From Candidatus Avedoeria danica (GTDB lineage: Bacteria; Chloroflexota; Anaerolineae; Epilineales; Epilineaceae): a stretch of 64,000 nucleotides of DNA. The DNA lies in contig JADJCV010000003.1 of assembly GCA_016703025.1 (NCBI GenBank), positions 124,001-188,000 of the forward strand, read 5' to 3'. This document shows, piece after piece, positions 8,670 to 17,266 of this stretch; position 1 is the first letter of the stretch; each line of letters starts with the position of its first letter. Position numbers and translations under genes: made by a program. The notes below the pieces were generated by a model. The model searched no databases. It was not told the DNA's origin and was given only the letters and a program-made list of their open reading frames with translations.

Positions 8670-11600
8670 ATGCTCCCCACCGTCCGGCCACCCCACCGCC
8701 GGCGTGTTCCCGCGTCCGTCACGATCACGACGTTGGCCGCGAGCCTGGCGCTCGGGCTGGGCGTCGGCCTTGCGCACGAACCGATGGCGCACGCCCAGGC
8801 GCCTGCCGCCCCGATGACCGCCATCGGCGAGGCGATCCTCTACCAGCGGGCGGCGCTGTCGTCGAAAGGCGCGGACGTCGCGCTCGGCGACCTCGACGGC
8901 GACGGCGACCTCGACGCTTACGTCGGCGTCCTGGCGGACTGCTTCAGCTGCGATCCGGCGAACCGCGTCTGGTTCGGGGACGGGCAGGGGCGCTTCGTCG
9001 ACTCCGGGCAGCGGCTGGGCAGAGACAGCACGTGGGGGGTGGCGCTGGCCGACTTCGATGGCGACGGCGACCTCGATGCGGTCGATGCGAACCACGGCGG
9101 GTCGCAGTCGCAGGAAGCGAACATCGTCTGGCTGAACGACGGCCGTGGGCGCTTCACGGACTCGGGTCAGCGGCTCGGCGTTCAGGTCAGCATGGACGTC
9201 GCGGTTGGCGACGTGGACGGCGATCGCGACGTCGACGTCGTGATCGGCAACTACGGCACAACCGATCTCTGGCTGAACGACGGCCGCGGGCGGTTCACGG
9301 CCACGGGCCAGCCCGTGATCGGCAGTATCCGCACGAACGCCGTCCTCCTCGTCGACCTGGACAAGGACGGCGATCTCGACCTCGTCAAGGCGAACACGGG
9401 TTACGATCACATCTTCTGGAACGACGGCGCCGGCCGCTTCACCGACAGCGGCCAGCGCCTCGGCGAGATCCACGACTGCGGCGACGGCCCGGCGACGCAG
9501 GACGCGGCGGTCGGGGACCTCGACGGCGACGGCGACCTCGACATCCTGGCGGTGAACGGCGGCACGCACACGCGCGCCGGAACGTGGCCCGGCGAGACCG
9601 TCAACGACGTCTTCCTGGCCGAGCCCGACCCCGCCAACCCCGGCCGATTGCGCTACGTCGACACGCAGCAGCGTCTCGGGAACGCGTTCAGCTTCGGCGT
9701 CTCGCTGCACGACTTCGACGGCGACGGCGACCTCGATGCGTTCGTCGCCAACTCGAACATCTGTGGCGCCGCCAACGAGGTCTGGTGGAACGACGGCCGG
9801 GGCCGCTTCGCCGATTCGGGCCAGCGGCTCGGCTGGGAGAACAGCTGGGAGGTCGCGCTCGGCGACTTCGACGGCGACGGCGACATGGACGCCTTCGTGC
9901 CGAACTACGGCCCGGCGCCCGACGCGGTCTGCCGCTTCGAGGAGGGCTCGCCGCCCGAGGTCTGGATCAACGGCGGCGCCGGCCGCGCGTGGCACGAGCA
10001 GATCGAACGCGACGTGCCCGGCCTGCGCCAGGGCTTCGAGCGCTCGATGGACGCCGACCTCGGCGACCTGAACGGCGACGGCAACCTCGACGCGTTCGTC
10101 GGCAACCGGGGCAACGAGGACCCGTACCCGACCGGCCGGACGGCGTGCGATCGGGGATTTCCGACGGATGTCGACCCAGCCACGCGCGCGCCGAACACGG
10201 TCTGGTGGGGCGACGGCAAGGGCGGGTTCACGGACTCCGGGCAGCGCCTGGGCAACGCGGACACGCGCGGCGTCGACCTGGGCGATCTCGACCGCGACGG
10301 CGACCTCGACGCCGTCGTCGCCAACTTCGAGCCCACCGGCGGCGCCCCTTCGAGCGAAGTCTGGCTGAACGACGGCCGCGGCCGCTTCACGGACAGCGGC
10401 CTCCGGCTGAGCAACCCGCGGACGATGACGGTCCGCCTCGGCGACCTCGACGCGGACGGCGACCTGGACGCCTACTTCGGCAACACGGACGTCGACATGG
10501 TCTATCGCAACGACTCCTCGGGCGGCGCAGTCCGCCTCGTGGACACCGGCCAGCGCCTTGGCGCGCCGCACACGCGCGGCAACGGCCCGAACACCGAGGA
10601 CATCGAGCTGGCCGACCTGGACGGCGACGGCGACCTCGACGTGTTCGAGTCGTGCGCCGGCATCCATGTCGGCGAGAACCCGAACCGGGTGATGTTCAAC
10701 GACGGCCGCGGCACGTTCACGGACTCCGGCCAGCGCCTCGGCAACGAGTACACGTTCGACGCCGCGCTGTACGACTTCGATCGCGACGGCGACGTCGACG
10801 CCTTCCTGGGCCAGTCCGCGATCTGCGGCGACCCGAACCAGGTTTGGCTGAACAACGGCCGCGGCACGTTCACGGACTCCGGCCAGCGCTTGGGCATCGA
10901 GAACACGTTCGGCGTGGCCCTCGGCGACTTCAACTGCGACGGCTTCATGGACGTCTTCGCCGCCAACGCCTCCTACGCCAAGGTCCCCGGCGTGACGTGC
11001 CCCGTCGCCTGCCCGGTCGATCGCCACGACACCGTCTGGCTCGGCAACGGCGACGGCACGTTCCGCGACGCCGGCTGGCGGATCGGCGACTTCACGAGCC
11101 AAGCCGTCGTCACCGGCGACCTCGACAACGACGGCGACACGGACGCGTACGTGGCCCATTCGGGCCGCTGCGGCCTGCCGAACACGGCTTACTTGAGCAA
11201 CTGCGTCCCATCCCAGGGCTCCAGCCCGACGCCGCCCCCGCCGGCAACGGCGACGAGCGTGCCGCCGCCGACCGTGGTGACGGCGCCGCCGCCGAGCGCA
11301 ACCCCGCCGCCTCCGCCGACAGCCACGAACATCCCGCCGCCACCGACCCCGACATCGGTCGTGCCACCGTCGCCCACGCCGACGCCGTTCGGCCCGCCGA
11401 CCGCAACGCCGACGTCGCCGCCGCCGACGGTCACGCCCATCTTGCCGAGCCCAACCCCGTCGATTGTCCTCTCGACACCGACGTCGACGCCGACGTCGTT
11501 CGGCCCGCCGAGCGCGACGCCGACGCCGTTGCCGCCGACGGCCACGCCCGTGCCGCCGACACCCACACCGACGTCGTTTGGCCCGCCGAGCGCGACGCCG

Positions 11601-12650
11601 ACGCCATTGCCACCGACGGCTACGCCGGTGCCGCCGACACCCACACCGACGTCGTTCGGCCCGCCGAGCGCGACGCCGACGCCGTTGCCGCCGACGGCCA
11701 CGCCCGTGCCGCCGACGCCGACACCGACGCCGTTCGGCCCGCCGAGCGCGACGCCGACGCCCTTGCCGCCGACGGCCACGCCGATCCCGCCCTCGTCGAC
11801 GCCGACGCCGCTCGATCCACCGACGTCGACACCGACGTCGTCCGGCCCGCCGAGCGCGACGCCGACGCCGTTGCCGCCGACGGCCACACCGATCCTGCCC
11901 TCGCCGACGCCGACGCCGCTCGATCCACCGACGTCGACACCAACGTCGTTCGGCCCGCCGAGCGCGACGCCGACGCCATTGCCGCCGACGGCCACGCCTG
12001 TGCCGCCGACGCCGACACCGACGCCGTTCGGCCCGCCGTCCCCGACACCGACGCCGTTGCCGCCGACGGCCACGCCCATCCCGCCGTCGCCGACACCGAC
12101 GCCGATCGGCCCGCCGAGCGCGACGCCGACGCAAATCGGGCCGCCCACGGCGACGCCGACGTTGCCGCCGCCGACAGCGACTGCGGTGCCGCCGCCGAGC
12201 GCCACACCGACGCTGGTGCCGCCGAGCGTGACCCCAACGGCGACGCCGTTCCTCCAGACGTCTACACCTTCGCCGAGCCCGTCCGCGACGGCCGTCGGTC
12301 CGTCCTCGACCCCGCTGGCCACGACGACGCCACCCGGCGGGACGCCGACGCGGACCGTGACCCCGCCGCCGTCCGCCACGCCGACGGGCACGCCGCTGGC
12401 GAACATCTGCGTCTGCTGGGTCGCCCTCCAGAAGCTGCCGCAGAGCGTCATCGACGAGGCGAAGGCCCATCCGGAGCGCTTCTACGGCTGGGGGCTGCCG
12501 CACGACCTGAACAAGCCGGTCAGCTGGGCGAACCCGTTGCGGACGTGCTTGAGCATCCACAAGCCGAACCTGGCGTACCACCCGATCTGGAACAGCGCGT
12601 ACTGGGCGGCGATCTGCCCGCCGGGCAGCCACTGCCCGCCGCGCAATTGA
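8670..12650 (+). CDS. Giant secreted FG-GAP/VCBS repeat protein
   Basis: This 1326-residue exported protein has a signal peptide (about 1-45, ending MAHAQA) and 14 FG-GAP/VCBS-like repeats (about 60-848). Each repeat has a calcium-loop motif of the [10 protein letters not shown] type followed by [17 protein letters not shown], as in integrin-like beta-propeller blades. A P/T-rich stalk follows (about 850-1240) with seven near-perfect copies of [17 protein letters not shown] compact C-terminal domain (about 1244-1326) holds five Cys and many Trp/Tyr. The start ATG has ACGGAGAA upstream. It is probably a calcium-dependent cell-surface protein; the ligand is unknown. The 167-nt leader contains two AACGTT dyads (near 8568 and 8582). 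Confidence 0.88.
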   Translation: MLPTVRPPHRRRVPASVTITTLAASLALGLGVGLAHEPMAHAQAPAAPMTAIGEAILYQRAALSSKGADVALGDLDGDGDLDAYVGVLADCFSCDPANRVWFGDGQGRFVDSGQRLGRDSTWGVALADFDGDGDLDAVDANHGGSQSQEANIVWLNDGRGRFTDSGQRLGVQVSMDVAVGDVDGDRDVDVVIGNYGTTDLWLNDGRGRFTATGQPVIGSIRTNAVLLVDLDKDGDLDLVKANTGYDHIFWNDGAGRFTDSGQRLGEIHDCGDGPATQDAAVGDLDGDGDLDILAVNGGTHTRAGTWPGETVNDVFLAEPDPANPGRLRYVDTQQRLGNAFSFGVSLHDFDGDGDLDAFVANSNICGAANEVWWNDGRGRFADSGQRLGWENSWEVALGDFDGDGDMDAFVPNYGPAPDAVCRFEEGSPPEVWINGGAGRAWHEQIERDVPGLRQGFERSMDADLGDLNGDGNLDAFVGNRGNEDPYPTGRTACDRGFPTDVDPATRAPNTVWWGDGKGGFTDSGQRLGNADTRGVDLGDLDRDGDLDAVVANFEPTGGAPSSEVWLNDGRGRFTDSGLRLSNPRTMTVRLGDLDADGDLDAYFGNTDVDMVYRNDSSGGAVRLVDTGQRLGAPHTRGNGPNTEDIELADLDGDGDLDVFESCAGIHVGENPNRVMFNDGRGTFTDSGQRLGNEYTFDAALYDFDRDGDVDAFLGQSAICGDPNQVWLNNGRGTFTDSGQRLGIENTFGVALGDFNCDGFMDVFAANASYAKVPGVTCPVACPVDRHDTVWLGNGDGTFRDAGWRIGDFTSQAVVTGDLDNDGDTDAYVAHSGRCGLPNTAYLSNCVPSQGSSPTPPPPATATSVPPPTVVTAPPPSATPPPPPTATNIPPPPTPTSVVPPSPTPTPFGPPTATPTSPPPTVTPILPSPTPSIVLSTPTSTPTSFGPPSATPTPLPPTATPVPPTPTPTSFGPPSATPTPLPPTATPVPPTPTPTSFGPPSATPTPLPPTATPVPPTPTPTPFGPPSATPTPLPPTATPIPPSSTPTPLDPPTSTPTSSGPPSATPTPLPPTATPILPSPTPTPLDPPTSTPTSFGPPSATPTPLPPTATPVPPTPTPTPFGPPSPTPTPLPPTATPIPPSPTPTPIGPPSATPTQIGPPTATPTLPPPTATAVPPPSATPTLVPPSVTPTATPFLQTSTPSPSPSATAVGPSSTPLATTTPPGGTPTRTVTPPPSATPTGTPLANICVCWVALQKLPQSVIDEAKAHPERFYGWGLPHDLNKPVSWANPLRTCLSIHKPNLAYHPIWNSAYWAAICPPGSHCPPRN
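11480..12120. repeat. Tandem coding repeat of the P/T-rich stalk
   Basis: Seven near-identical coding units ([17 protein letters not shown] plus a spacer, about 63-90 bp each) lie inside the FG-GAP gene. Identity extends to the DNA level, which implies recent unequal crossing-over. Some copies carry a [10 protein letters not shown] insert. Copy number is likely to vary and may be mis-assembled. Confidence 0.8.
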
Positions 12651-12705
12651 CGCGTCGCCCGGTCGTCGCGCCGATGCGCGAGGGCCGGGCGACGATCGCC
12701 GTAGC

Positions 12706-13506
12706 ATGACCGTCGAGGAAGCCGTCGCCGTCTTCGTCCGCGGCTTCACGTTCGGCCGCAGCTTCACGCACCCGTTCGTCGCGACGCACGTCGTGCCGGG
12801 CGCGTGGGTGCTGAGCGATGCGCCGCGGAAGAGCGGGGACCACCGGGGCGACGAGGTCATCGTCTACGACATGGACCGCCATGGTCTGGGCGCCGGCGAC
12901 GTGGACGCGCTGGCCCGGCGGCACGCGCGGGCGCGCTACACGGTGTGCGTGGTGCGCGACTTGGCGACGGCGGACGGCGATATCCGCGCGGGGTTCAAGG
13001 GGCTGGGGTATCGGCTGATGGCCACGGAACCGCTGATGGCCACGGAGCCGCTGATGGTTCGTGGGCTGGGGGGATTGGGCGATGTCGGTGAGGCGCGTCC
13101 GCTGGCGGGCGACCCCCGGTTGACGATCGCTCGGGTGGCCAGCATCGCCGAGGCGGCGCGGTTGGCCAGAGCGGCCCGCCGGCGGCAGATCCTGCCCGAA
13201 CACCTGACCGCCGACCCGCCGCCGATGCGCAGCTACACCGCGCTGGACGGCGCGACGCCGATCGGCTGGGTGAGCAGCGTCGTGGTGGAGGGCGAGTGCA
13301 CGTGGTGCAGCAACCTGTTCGTGACGGCACCGTACCGCCGCCGCGGCATCGGCGGGGCGCTCATGCGCCGGATGCTGGCCGACGACGCCGCCGCGGGGAG
13401 TCGGGCGAGCGTGCTCCTGGCCAGCCACGCGGGCGCGCTGCTGTACCCGACGGTGGGGTATGCGGTGATCGGCGAGCTGATGATCTTCACGCCGGGGCGA
13501 TGTTGA
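12706..13506 (+). CDS. GNAT-family N-acetyltransferase
   Basis: This 266-residue protein has a C-terminal GNAT fold: SNLFVTAPYRRRGIGGALMRRML (about 200-222) holds the acetyl-CoA pyrophosphate loop R-R-R-G-I-G-G-A. It is followed by the SVLLASHAGALLYPTVGYAVIGE segment typical of motif B. The N-terminal 120 residues are not recognised. An 18-bp tandem duplication (13015-13050) repeats LMATEP. The substrate cannot be predicted. It lies 55 nt after the FG-GAP gene and 83 nt before a DinB gene. Confidence 0.8.
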   Translation: MTVEEAVAVFVRGFTFGRSFTHPFVATHVVPGAWVLSDAPRKSGDHRGDEVIVYDMDRHGLGAGDVDALARRHARARYTVCVVRDLATADGDIRAGFKGLGYRLMATEPLMATEPLMVRGLGGLGDVGEARPLAGDPRLTIARVASIAEAARLARAARRRQILPEHLTADPPPMRSYTALDGATPIGWVSSVVVEGECTWCSNLFVTAPYRRRGIGGALMRRMLADDAAAGSRASVLLASHAGALLYPTVGYAVIGELMIFTPGRC

Positions 13507-13589
13507 CCCGTGCCCGCAGCCATCCTATCCTTCCGCCCCCCTTTGTCCGACACCCAGACGGCCCCGCACCCCCTTCAGGAGACCCAAAC

Positions 13590-14102
13590 ATGGATGCGAT
13601 CACGCTTCTCAAGTCCGCCTTCGATTCCGCGCACAACTGGTACGCCGGCACCATCGCCGACGTCACCGCCGAGCAGGCCAACGTGCTCCCGGCCGGCCGC
13701 GCCCACCCGATCGCGTCGCAGATGGCGCACGTGGCGCACAGCGAGGACGCCATGATCGGCACGCTCACCGGCCAGCCGCCGTTGTGGGAGCGCGAAGGCT
13801 ACGGCGAGCGGCTCGGCCTGCCGATGCTCTTCAGCCAGACGGCCGAAGGCTCGCGTGCCTTTCACGCCGCGCCGGCGGATCTGGGGGACTACACCAAGGC
13901 GGTCTTCGCCCAGACGGACGCCTATCTGTCCGGTCTCACACCGGATGACCTCGACCGCCAGATCGACTTCACGAGCTGGGGCCTCGGGCACATGCCGCTC
14001 GGGAACGTCCTCACCGGCCTGCTGCTGGGCAACACGTTCGCCCACACGGGGGAGATCGCGGCGTTGAAGGGGACGCAGGGGCTGCAGGGGTATCCGTTCT
14101 AA
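13590..14102 (+). CDS. DinB-family (DinB_2-like) protein
   Basis: This 170-residue four-helix-bundle protein starts MDAITLLKSAFDSAHNWYAGT and carries the His residues expected of a metal site: HVAHSED near residue 50 and NTFAHTGEI near 150. DinB-like proteins bind divalent metal; many act as thiol-dependent S-transferases, and others have no known substrate. AGGAGA sits 8 nt before the ATG. The gene ends convergently with the S9 peptidase, with an inverted-repeat element between them. Confidence 0.82.
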   Translation: MDAITLLKSAFDSAHNWYAGTIADVTAEQANVLPAGRAHPIASQMAHVAHSEDAMIGTLTGQPPLWEREGYGERLGLPMLFSQTAEGSRAFHAAPADLGDYTKAVFAQTDAYLSGLTPDDLDRQIDFTSWGLGHMPLGNVLTGLLLGNTFAHTGEIAALKGTQGLQGYPF

Positions 14103-14190
14103 TACCAATCCGACGTATTGCGGCCGTGTGATGCCCCTACATGGGCATCGCGATGGACGACGCGGCCGCAACACGGTGGATTGATATAAC
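14100..14190. mobile_element. MITE-like imperfect inverted repeat
   Basis: Outer arms pair 14106-14126 with the segment ending at 14183: 18 of 21 positions match, with CAATCC and TTGCGGCCG conserved. The similarity continues outward into TAATAC and TTATAT ends. An inner hairpin pairs GATGCCC with GGGCATC. It begins exactly at the DinB stop codon. It has no coding capacity and is probably a small non-autonomous element or a terminator-type palindrome. Confidence 0.5.
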
Positions 14191-14206
14191 GTTGGGGCTA
14201 ACGTTG

Positions 14207-14226
14207 GGGCGACGCATGCATCGCCC
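14207..14226. terminator. Hairpin between convergent genes
   Basis: GGGCGA and TCGCCC pair around an 8-nt loop, followed by CTTGT on the plus strand. It lies 12 nt beyond the stop of the S9 peptidase. Two direct copies of ACGTTGGGGC (14189 and 14201) precede it. It is a candidate terminator only. Confidence 0.35.
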
Positions 14227-14238
14227 TTGTCGCGGCGA

Positions 14239-16242
14239 TCACCCCAGATTCTCGATCGCCACCGGCGTGATCCGATCCGCCGGCGCGAACCCGAGCACCC
14301 GCCCGTAGAAGTACAGCTCGGCCTCGAGCGCTCGGGTGATGTTCTCGGCGCGCCTGAACCCGTGCTGCTCGCCCTCGAACGGCACGTACGCCACCGGGAT
14401 CCCCTTGGCCTTCAGCGCCGCCACCATCGCCTCGGCCTGGGCGGGCGGTACGACGCGGTCCTCGAGGCCCTGGAAGAAGATGATCGGGCAGGCGAACCCT
14501 TCCACGTGGTGGATCGGCGAGCGCTCGATGTACAGGTCGCGCTGCTCCGGGTAGGGGCCGATCAGGCGGTCGAGGTAGCGGGACTCGAACTTGTGCGTGT
14601 CCTTGGCCAGCGCCTCGAGGTCGCCGACGCCGTAGTGGCTGGCGCCGGCGGCGAATTCCTTGTGGAACGCGAGCGCGCAGAGCGTCGTGTAGCCGCCGGC
14701 GCTGCCGCCGCGGATCGCCAGGCGCGCGGGGTCGACCTCGCCCCTCTCGACGAGGAAGCGGGCGCCGTTCACGCAGTCGTCCACGTCCACGATGCCCCAT
14801 GCGCCGTCCAATCGGGCGCGGTAGGCGCGGCCGTAGCCGGTGCTGCCGCCGTAGTTCACGTCCAGCACGCCGAAGCCGCGGCTCGTCCAGTACTGGATGT
14901 CCGTGCTCAATCCGGTGGATGCGCTGCCCGTCGGGCCGCCGTGGCTGAGGACGAGGAGCGGCGGTCGTTCGCCCGGCGGGCCGACGAGCGCCGAGTTGTG
15001 CGGCGCGTAGTAGAAGCCGTGCGCCGTCGCGTCGCCCGTCGTCGGGAAGGCGATGGCCTCGGGTGTCGAGATGTCGCTGGCGTGGAACACCAGCGTGCTC
15101 GGCTGCTGGAGCACGTCCCACTCGCCGGTGGCCAGGTCGACGGCGATGAGGGCGGTGGATGACGTCGGCGAGGCGGCGGTGAGGACGGCCCGGCCGGCGC
15201 CGACGCGGACGGAGCCGAGTTCGGTGAACGGCAGATCGTACACCGTCGGGGTGGTCGGGCGTCCCGTGCCGGATTCGATCCGCGCCAAGCGGCGGGCGCC
15301 GGGCGGGCCGTACACGCAGACGACGGCGGCCGACTTCGGCGGGCTGCCGGCCCCGCGTCCGTTGCCGGCGTCGTTCGTTCCGGCAGCCGCGCTGCCGACG
15401 CCCGTGTCGAAGCCGAAGCTGGCGCCGCCGAACACCCACTGCGGTCCGGCGAACTCGGCGTCCAGCGGCCAAAGAGGCACGATGTCGCGACCTTGTTGCC
15501 GGTAGAGGTTCCACCAGCCCGTGCGGTCCGACGCGAAGTGCAGCACGCCGGACGGCGACCACAGCGGGCCGTACACGGATTCCTCGGCGCCGCCGGCCAC
15601 GACCGTTCGCGAGCGGACCTTGCCGTCGTTCGCCACGTCGCCGACGCACAGCACGGTCCCGTCCCACGGCATGTTCGGGTGATCCCACTCCAGCCAGCAC
15701 ATGCGGCGGCCGTCCGGGCTGAGTCGCGGGCTGGCATAGAACGTCCGGCCCGTGACGAGGACCGTCACGGCGCCGCTCTCGCGGTCGATTGCGACGATCT
15801 CGTTGCGCGCCTCGGCGTTCTTCGCGCCGTGATCCTCGCGGACGCACAGCAGGCGGTCGCGCTCGCGGTCGACGACGGCGTCGGCGAAACGCCACGGGCC
15901 GTCGGGCGTGAGCGGCTCGGGCCGGCCTTCGGGGTGGAAGTCGTAGATCCGCTGATCGTCGAACTGCGAGAAGTAGAGGACGCCGTCCGCCACGGTGAAC
16001 GCGCCGCCGCCGTACTCGTGCACCCGCGTGCGCACGCTCCACGGTTCGGGCAGGAGGTCGATCACTTCGCCGTCGGCGGTGCGCTGCATGATCGTGACGC
16101 GCCCGCCTTCGTCCGGTCGCGTCTCCCCCCAGTAGATCGTATCGCCCTCGACGACGACGTCCGCGATGCGGCGGGCGCCGGCGGCGACGCGGTCGGCGGT
16201 GAGAGGGGAGGGCCAGGTGCCATATGGGGCGGGGCGGGGCAT
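14239..16242 (-). CDS. S9-family prolyl oligopeptidase / acyl-peptide hydrolase
   Basis: This 667-residue serine peptidase has an N-terminal beta-propeller (about 20-400; RVHEYGGGAF and SPDGRR are typical blade motifs) and a C-terminal alpha/beta-hydrolase. The nucleophile lies in GGSAGGYTT (Ser near 512), the acid in LEDRVVPPAQAE (Asp near 593) and the base in EGEQHGFRR (His near 625). There is no signal peptide, so it is probably cytosolic and trims short peptides. A GGAG 7 nt before the ATG supports the start. The TAGAAT-like box at 16288-16293 on the minus strand could be its -10. Confidence 0.93.
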   Translation of the reverse strand: MPRPAPYGTWPSPLTADRVAAGARRIADVVVEGDTIYWGETRPDEGGRVTIMQRTADGEVIDLLPEPWSVRTRVHEYGGGAFTVADGVLYFSQFDDQRIYDFHPEGRPEPLTPDGPWRFADAVVDRERDRLLCVREDHGAKNAEARNEIVAIDRESGAVTVLVTGRTFYASPRLSPDGRRMCWLEWDHPNMPWDGTVLCVGDVANDGKVRSRTVVAGGAEESVYGPLWSPSGVLHFASDRTGWWNLYRQQGRDIVPLWPLDAEFAGPQWVFGGASFGFDTGVGSAAAGTNDAGNGRGAGSPPKSAAVVCVYGPPGARRLARIESGTGRPTTPTVYDLPFTELGSVRVGAGRAVLTAASPTSSTALIAVDLATGEWDVLQQPSTLVFHASDISTPEAIAFPTTGDATAHGFYYAPHNSALVGPPGERPPLLVLSHGGPTGSASTGLSTDIQYWTSRGFGVLDVNYGGSTGYGRAYRARLDGAWGIVDVDDCVNGARFLVERGEVDPARLAIRGGSAGGYTTLCALAFHKEFAAGASHYGVGDLEALAKDTHKFESRYLDRLIGPYPEQRDLYIERSPIHHVEGFACPIIFFQGLEDRVVPPAQAEAMVAALKAKGIPVAYVPFEGEQHGFRRAENITRALEAELYFYGRVLGFAPADRITPVAIENLG

Positions 16243-16316
16243 GGGGGGGCTCCATCGTCAGGGCAAGGCGTGCCCTCGTCGGCGGGTATTCTACCGGAGG
16301 GCGTCGAATCGTCGGC

Positions 16317-16745
16317 CTACGGGCGGGTGGGTCGGACCTCGTCGGGATGGATGCGGCGGAGGTTCGGCACCGCATCGAAGTCGGCGTCCATGGAAATGAT
16401 CGTGTCGATGTCGGCGCTTCGCATGACGGCGACGTGCAGCGAGTCACGCGCGCCCAGATTCGGATGCCGATCGATCAAGTCACACGCAGCCAACACGTCG
16501 TAGTGCGACACGGGCAACACGTCTGCAACGAGCGCCGCGGCGGCCCGTACCGTTGCCGTGGCATCGCTCCAGCCAAGCCGCCGTGAGCGGACGTGAAGGA
16601 TCTCCTGGAGCACTTCGCTGCTCGTGACGCCGTCCAACTCCCCGTCGCCGACGGCTGCGAGCAGCGCCCGGCAAGCCGTGCGATGGGGACCCTCTCCCCC
16701 GATGGCATATAGAAATACGTTCGTATCGAGGAAGAACCTAGCCAC
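16317..16745 (-). CDS. vapC: VapC-type PIN-domain toxin
   Basis: This 142-residue PIN ribonuclease has acidic residues at the expected places: Asp7 in FLDTNVFLYA, Glu44 in TSSEVLQEI, Asp101 in GARDSLHVA and Asp120/Asp122 in SMDADFD. VapC toxins cleave tRNA or rRNA when not held by their antitoxin. The start codon is GTG, overlapping the antitoxin stop by 8 nt. The pair has lower G+C than its neighbours, which fits acquisition by transfer. Confidence 0.88.
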   Translation of the reverse strand: MARFFLDTNVFLYAIGGEGPHRTACRALLAAVGDGELDGVTSSEVLQEILHVRSRRLGWSDATATVRAAAALVADVLPVSHYDVLAACDLIDRHPNLGARDSLHVAVMRSADIDTIISMDADFDAVPNLRRIHPDEVRPTRP

Positions 16746-16983
16746 GCCTGGCCTCGATCTCCCGCTCGAGCTCGTCCCACTCGGGGAGCGGTGTGTCGGC
16801 CAGGCCGAGAAACGCGCGCGCAGCGGACGCGCGCTGGGCTGTCGTGGCGCGGGCGAGCCAGTGCGCGCGCGCCGCCTCGCGCATCAGATCGGAGACGGAT
16901 GACCGTTGCTTGCGCGCGAGCGCTTCGAGGAGATCGAACTCATCGGGTTCCATGAGGACTTGGACACGCTTCGTCTTGGCCAT
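16738..16983 (-). CDS. vapB: VapB-type ribbon-helix-helix antitoxin
   Basis: This 81-residue protein opens with the RHH strand TKRVQVLMEPDEFDLLEALA followed by SSVSDLMREAARAHW, a MetJ/Arc-like DNA-binding fold. Its acidic C-terminus would wrap the toxin. Start 16983 is chosen because a TTGACA/CATACT promoter ends only a few bases upstream and no Shine-Dalgarno is visible, which suggests a leaderless mRNA. VapB proteins normally repress their own promoter; TGCACATGCACA within the promoter is a possible operator. Confidence 0.85.
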   Translation of the reverse strand: MAKTKRVQVLMEPDEFDLLEALARKQRSSVSDLMREAARAHWLARATTAQRASAARAFLGLADTPLPEWDELEREIEARRG

Positions 16984-16990
16984 GTGTATC

Positions 16991-17018
16991 AGTATGCACA
17001 TGCACAGGCGTGTGTCAA
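16991..17018 (-). promoter_or_regulatory. vapBC promoter, probably leaderless
   Basis: The minus strand reads TTGACA, a 16-nt spacer, then CATACT. The -10 ends 7 nt before the vapB ATG, so transcription would begin on or beside the start codon. A TGCA-CA-TGCA dyad in the spacer could be the autoregulatory operator. Confidence 0.65.
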
Positions 17019-17078
17019 GAGGGCCAGGATCCGCGCAAGGGGTCGGCCGATCAGCGGTCACGCGGCGGTTTCGCGGTG

Positions 17079-17093
17079 CACGATCGGATCGTG
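17079..17093. promoter_or_regulatory. 15-bp perfect palindrome, possible operator
   Basis: CACGATC and GATCGTG flank a single G between the vapBC promoter and the 3' end of the next gene. It is a good operator-like dyad but no gene start lies near it on the plus strand. The rest of 17019-17266 shows no gene. Confidence 0.35.
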
Positions 17094-17266
17094 ATGGACG
17101 TACGCTGACGCACGGCCGCGCGACGGCCGCCGGTCGTCTGACGTCTTTGCACCCGCGATCCAGCCCGACAAGGAGCCCATCCAATGGCCACCCTCGCGTT
17201 GGCGCGGCATCGATTCGTGGTCGATACCGCGCCTCAACGTTCGCAGTGCTACTCCATGTCGACGCG

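Noticed and set aside
11480..12120. Regular direct repeats as a CRISPR array
   Set aside because: The repeats are in-frame P/T codons without unique spacers, and no cas genes are present.
8562..12860. 1432-residue minus-strand open frame opposite the FG-GAP gene
   Set aside because: It is a shadow of the GC-rich coding frame: Arg-rich, no start signal, no domain. The plus-strand protein has a signal peptide and 14 calcium repeats.
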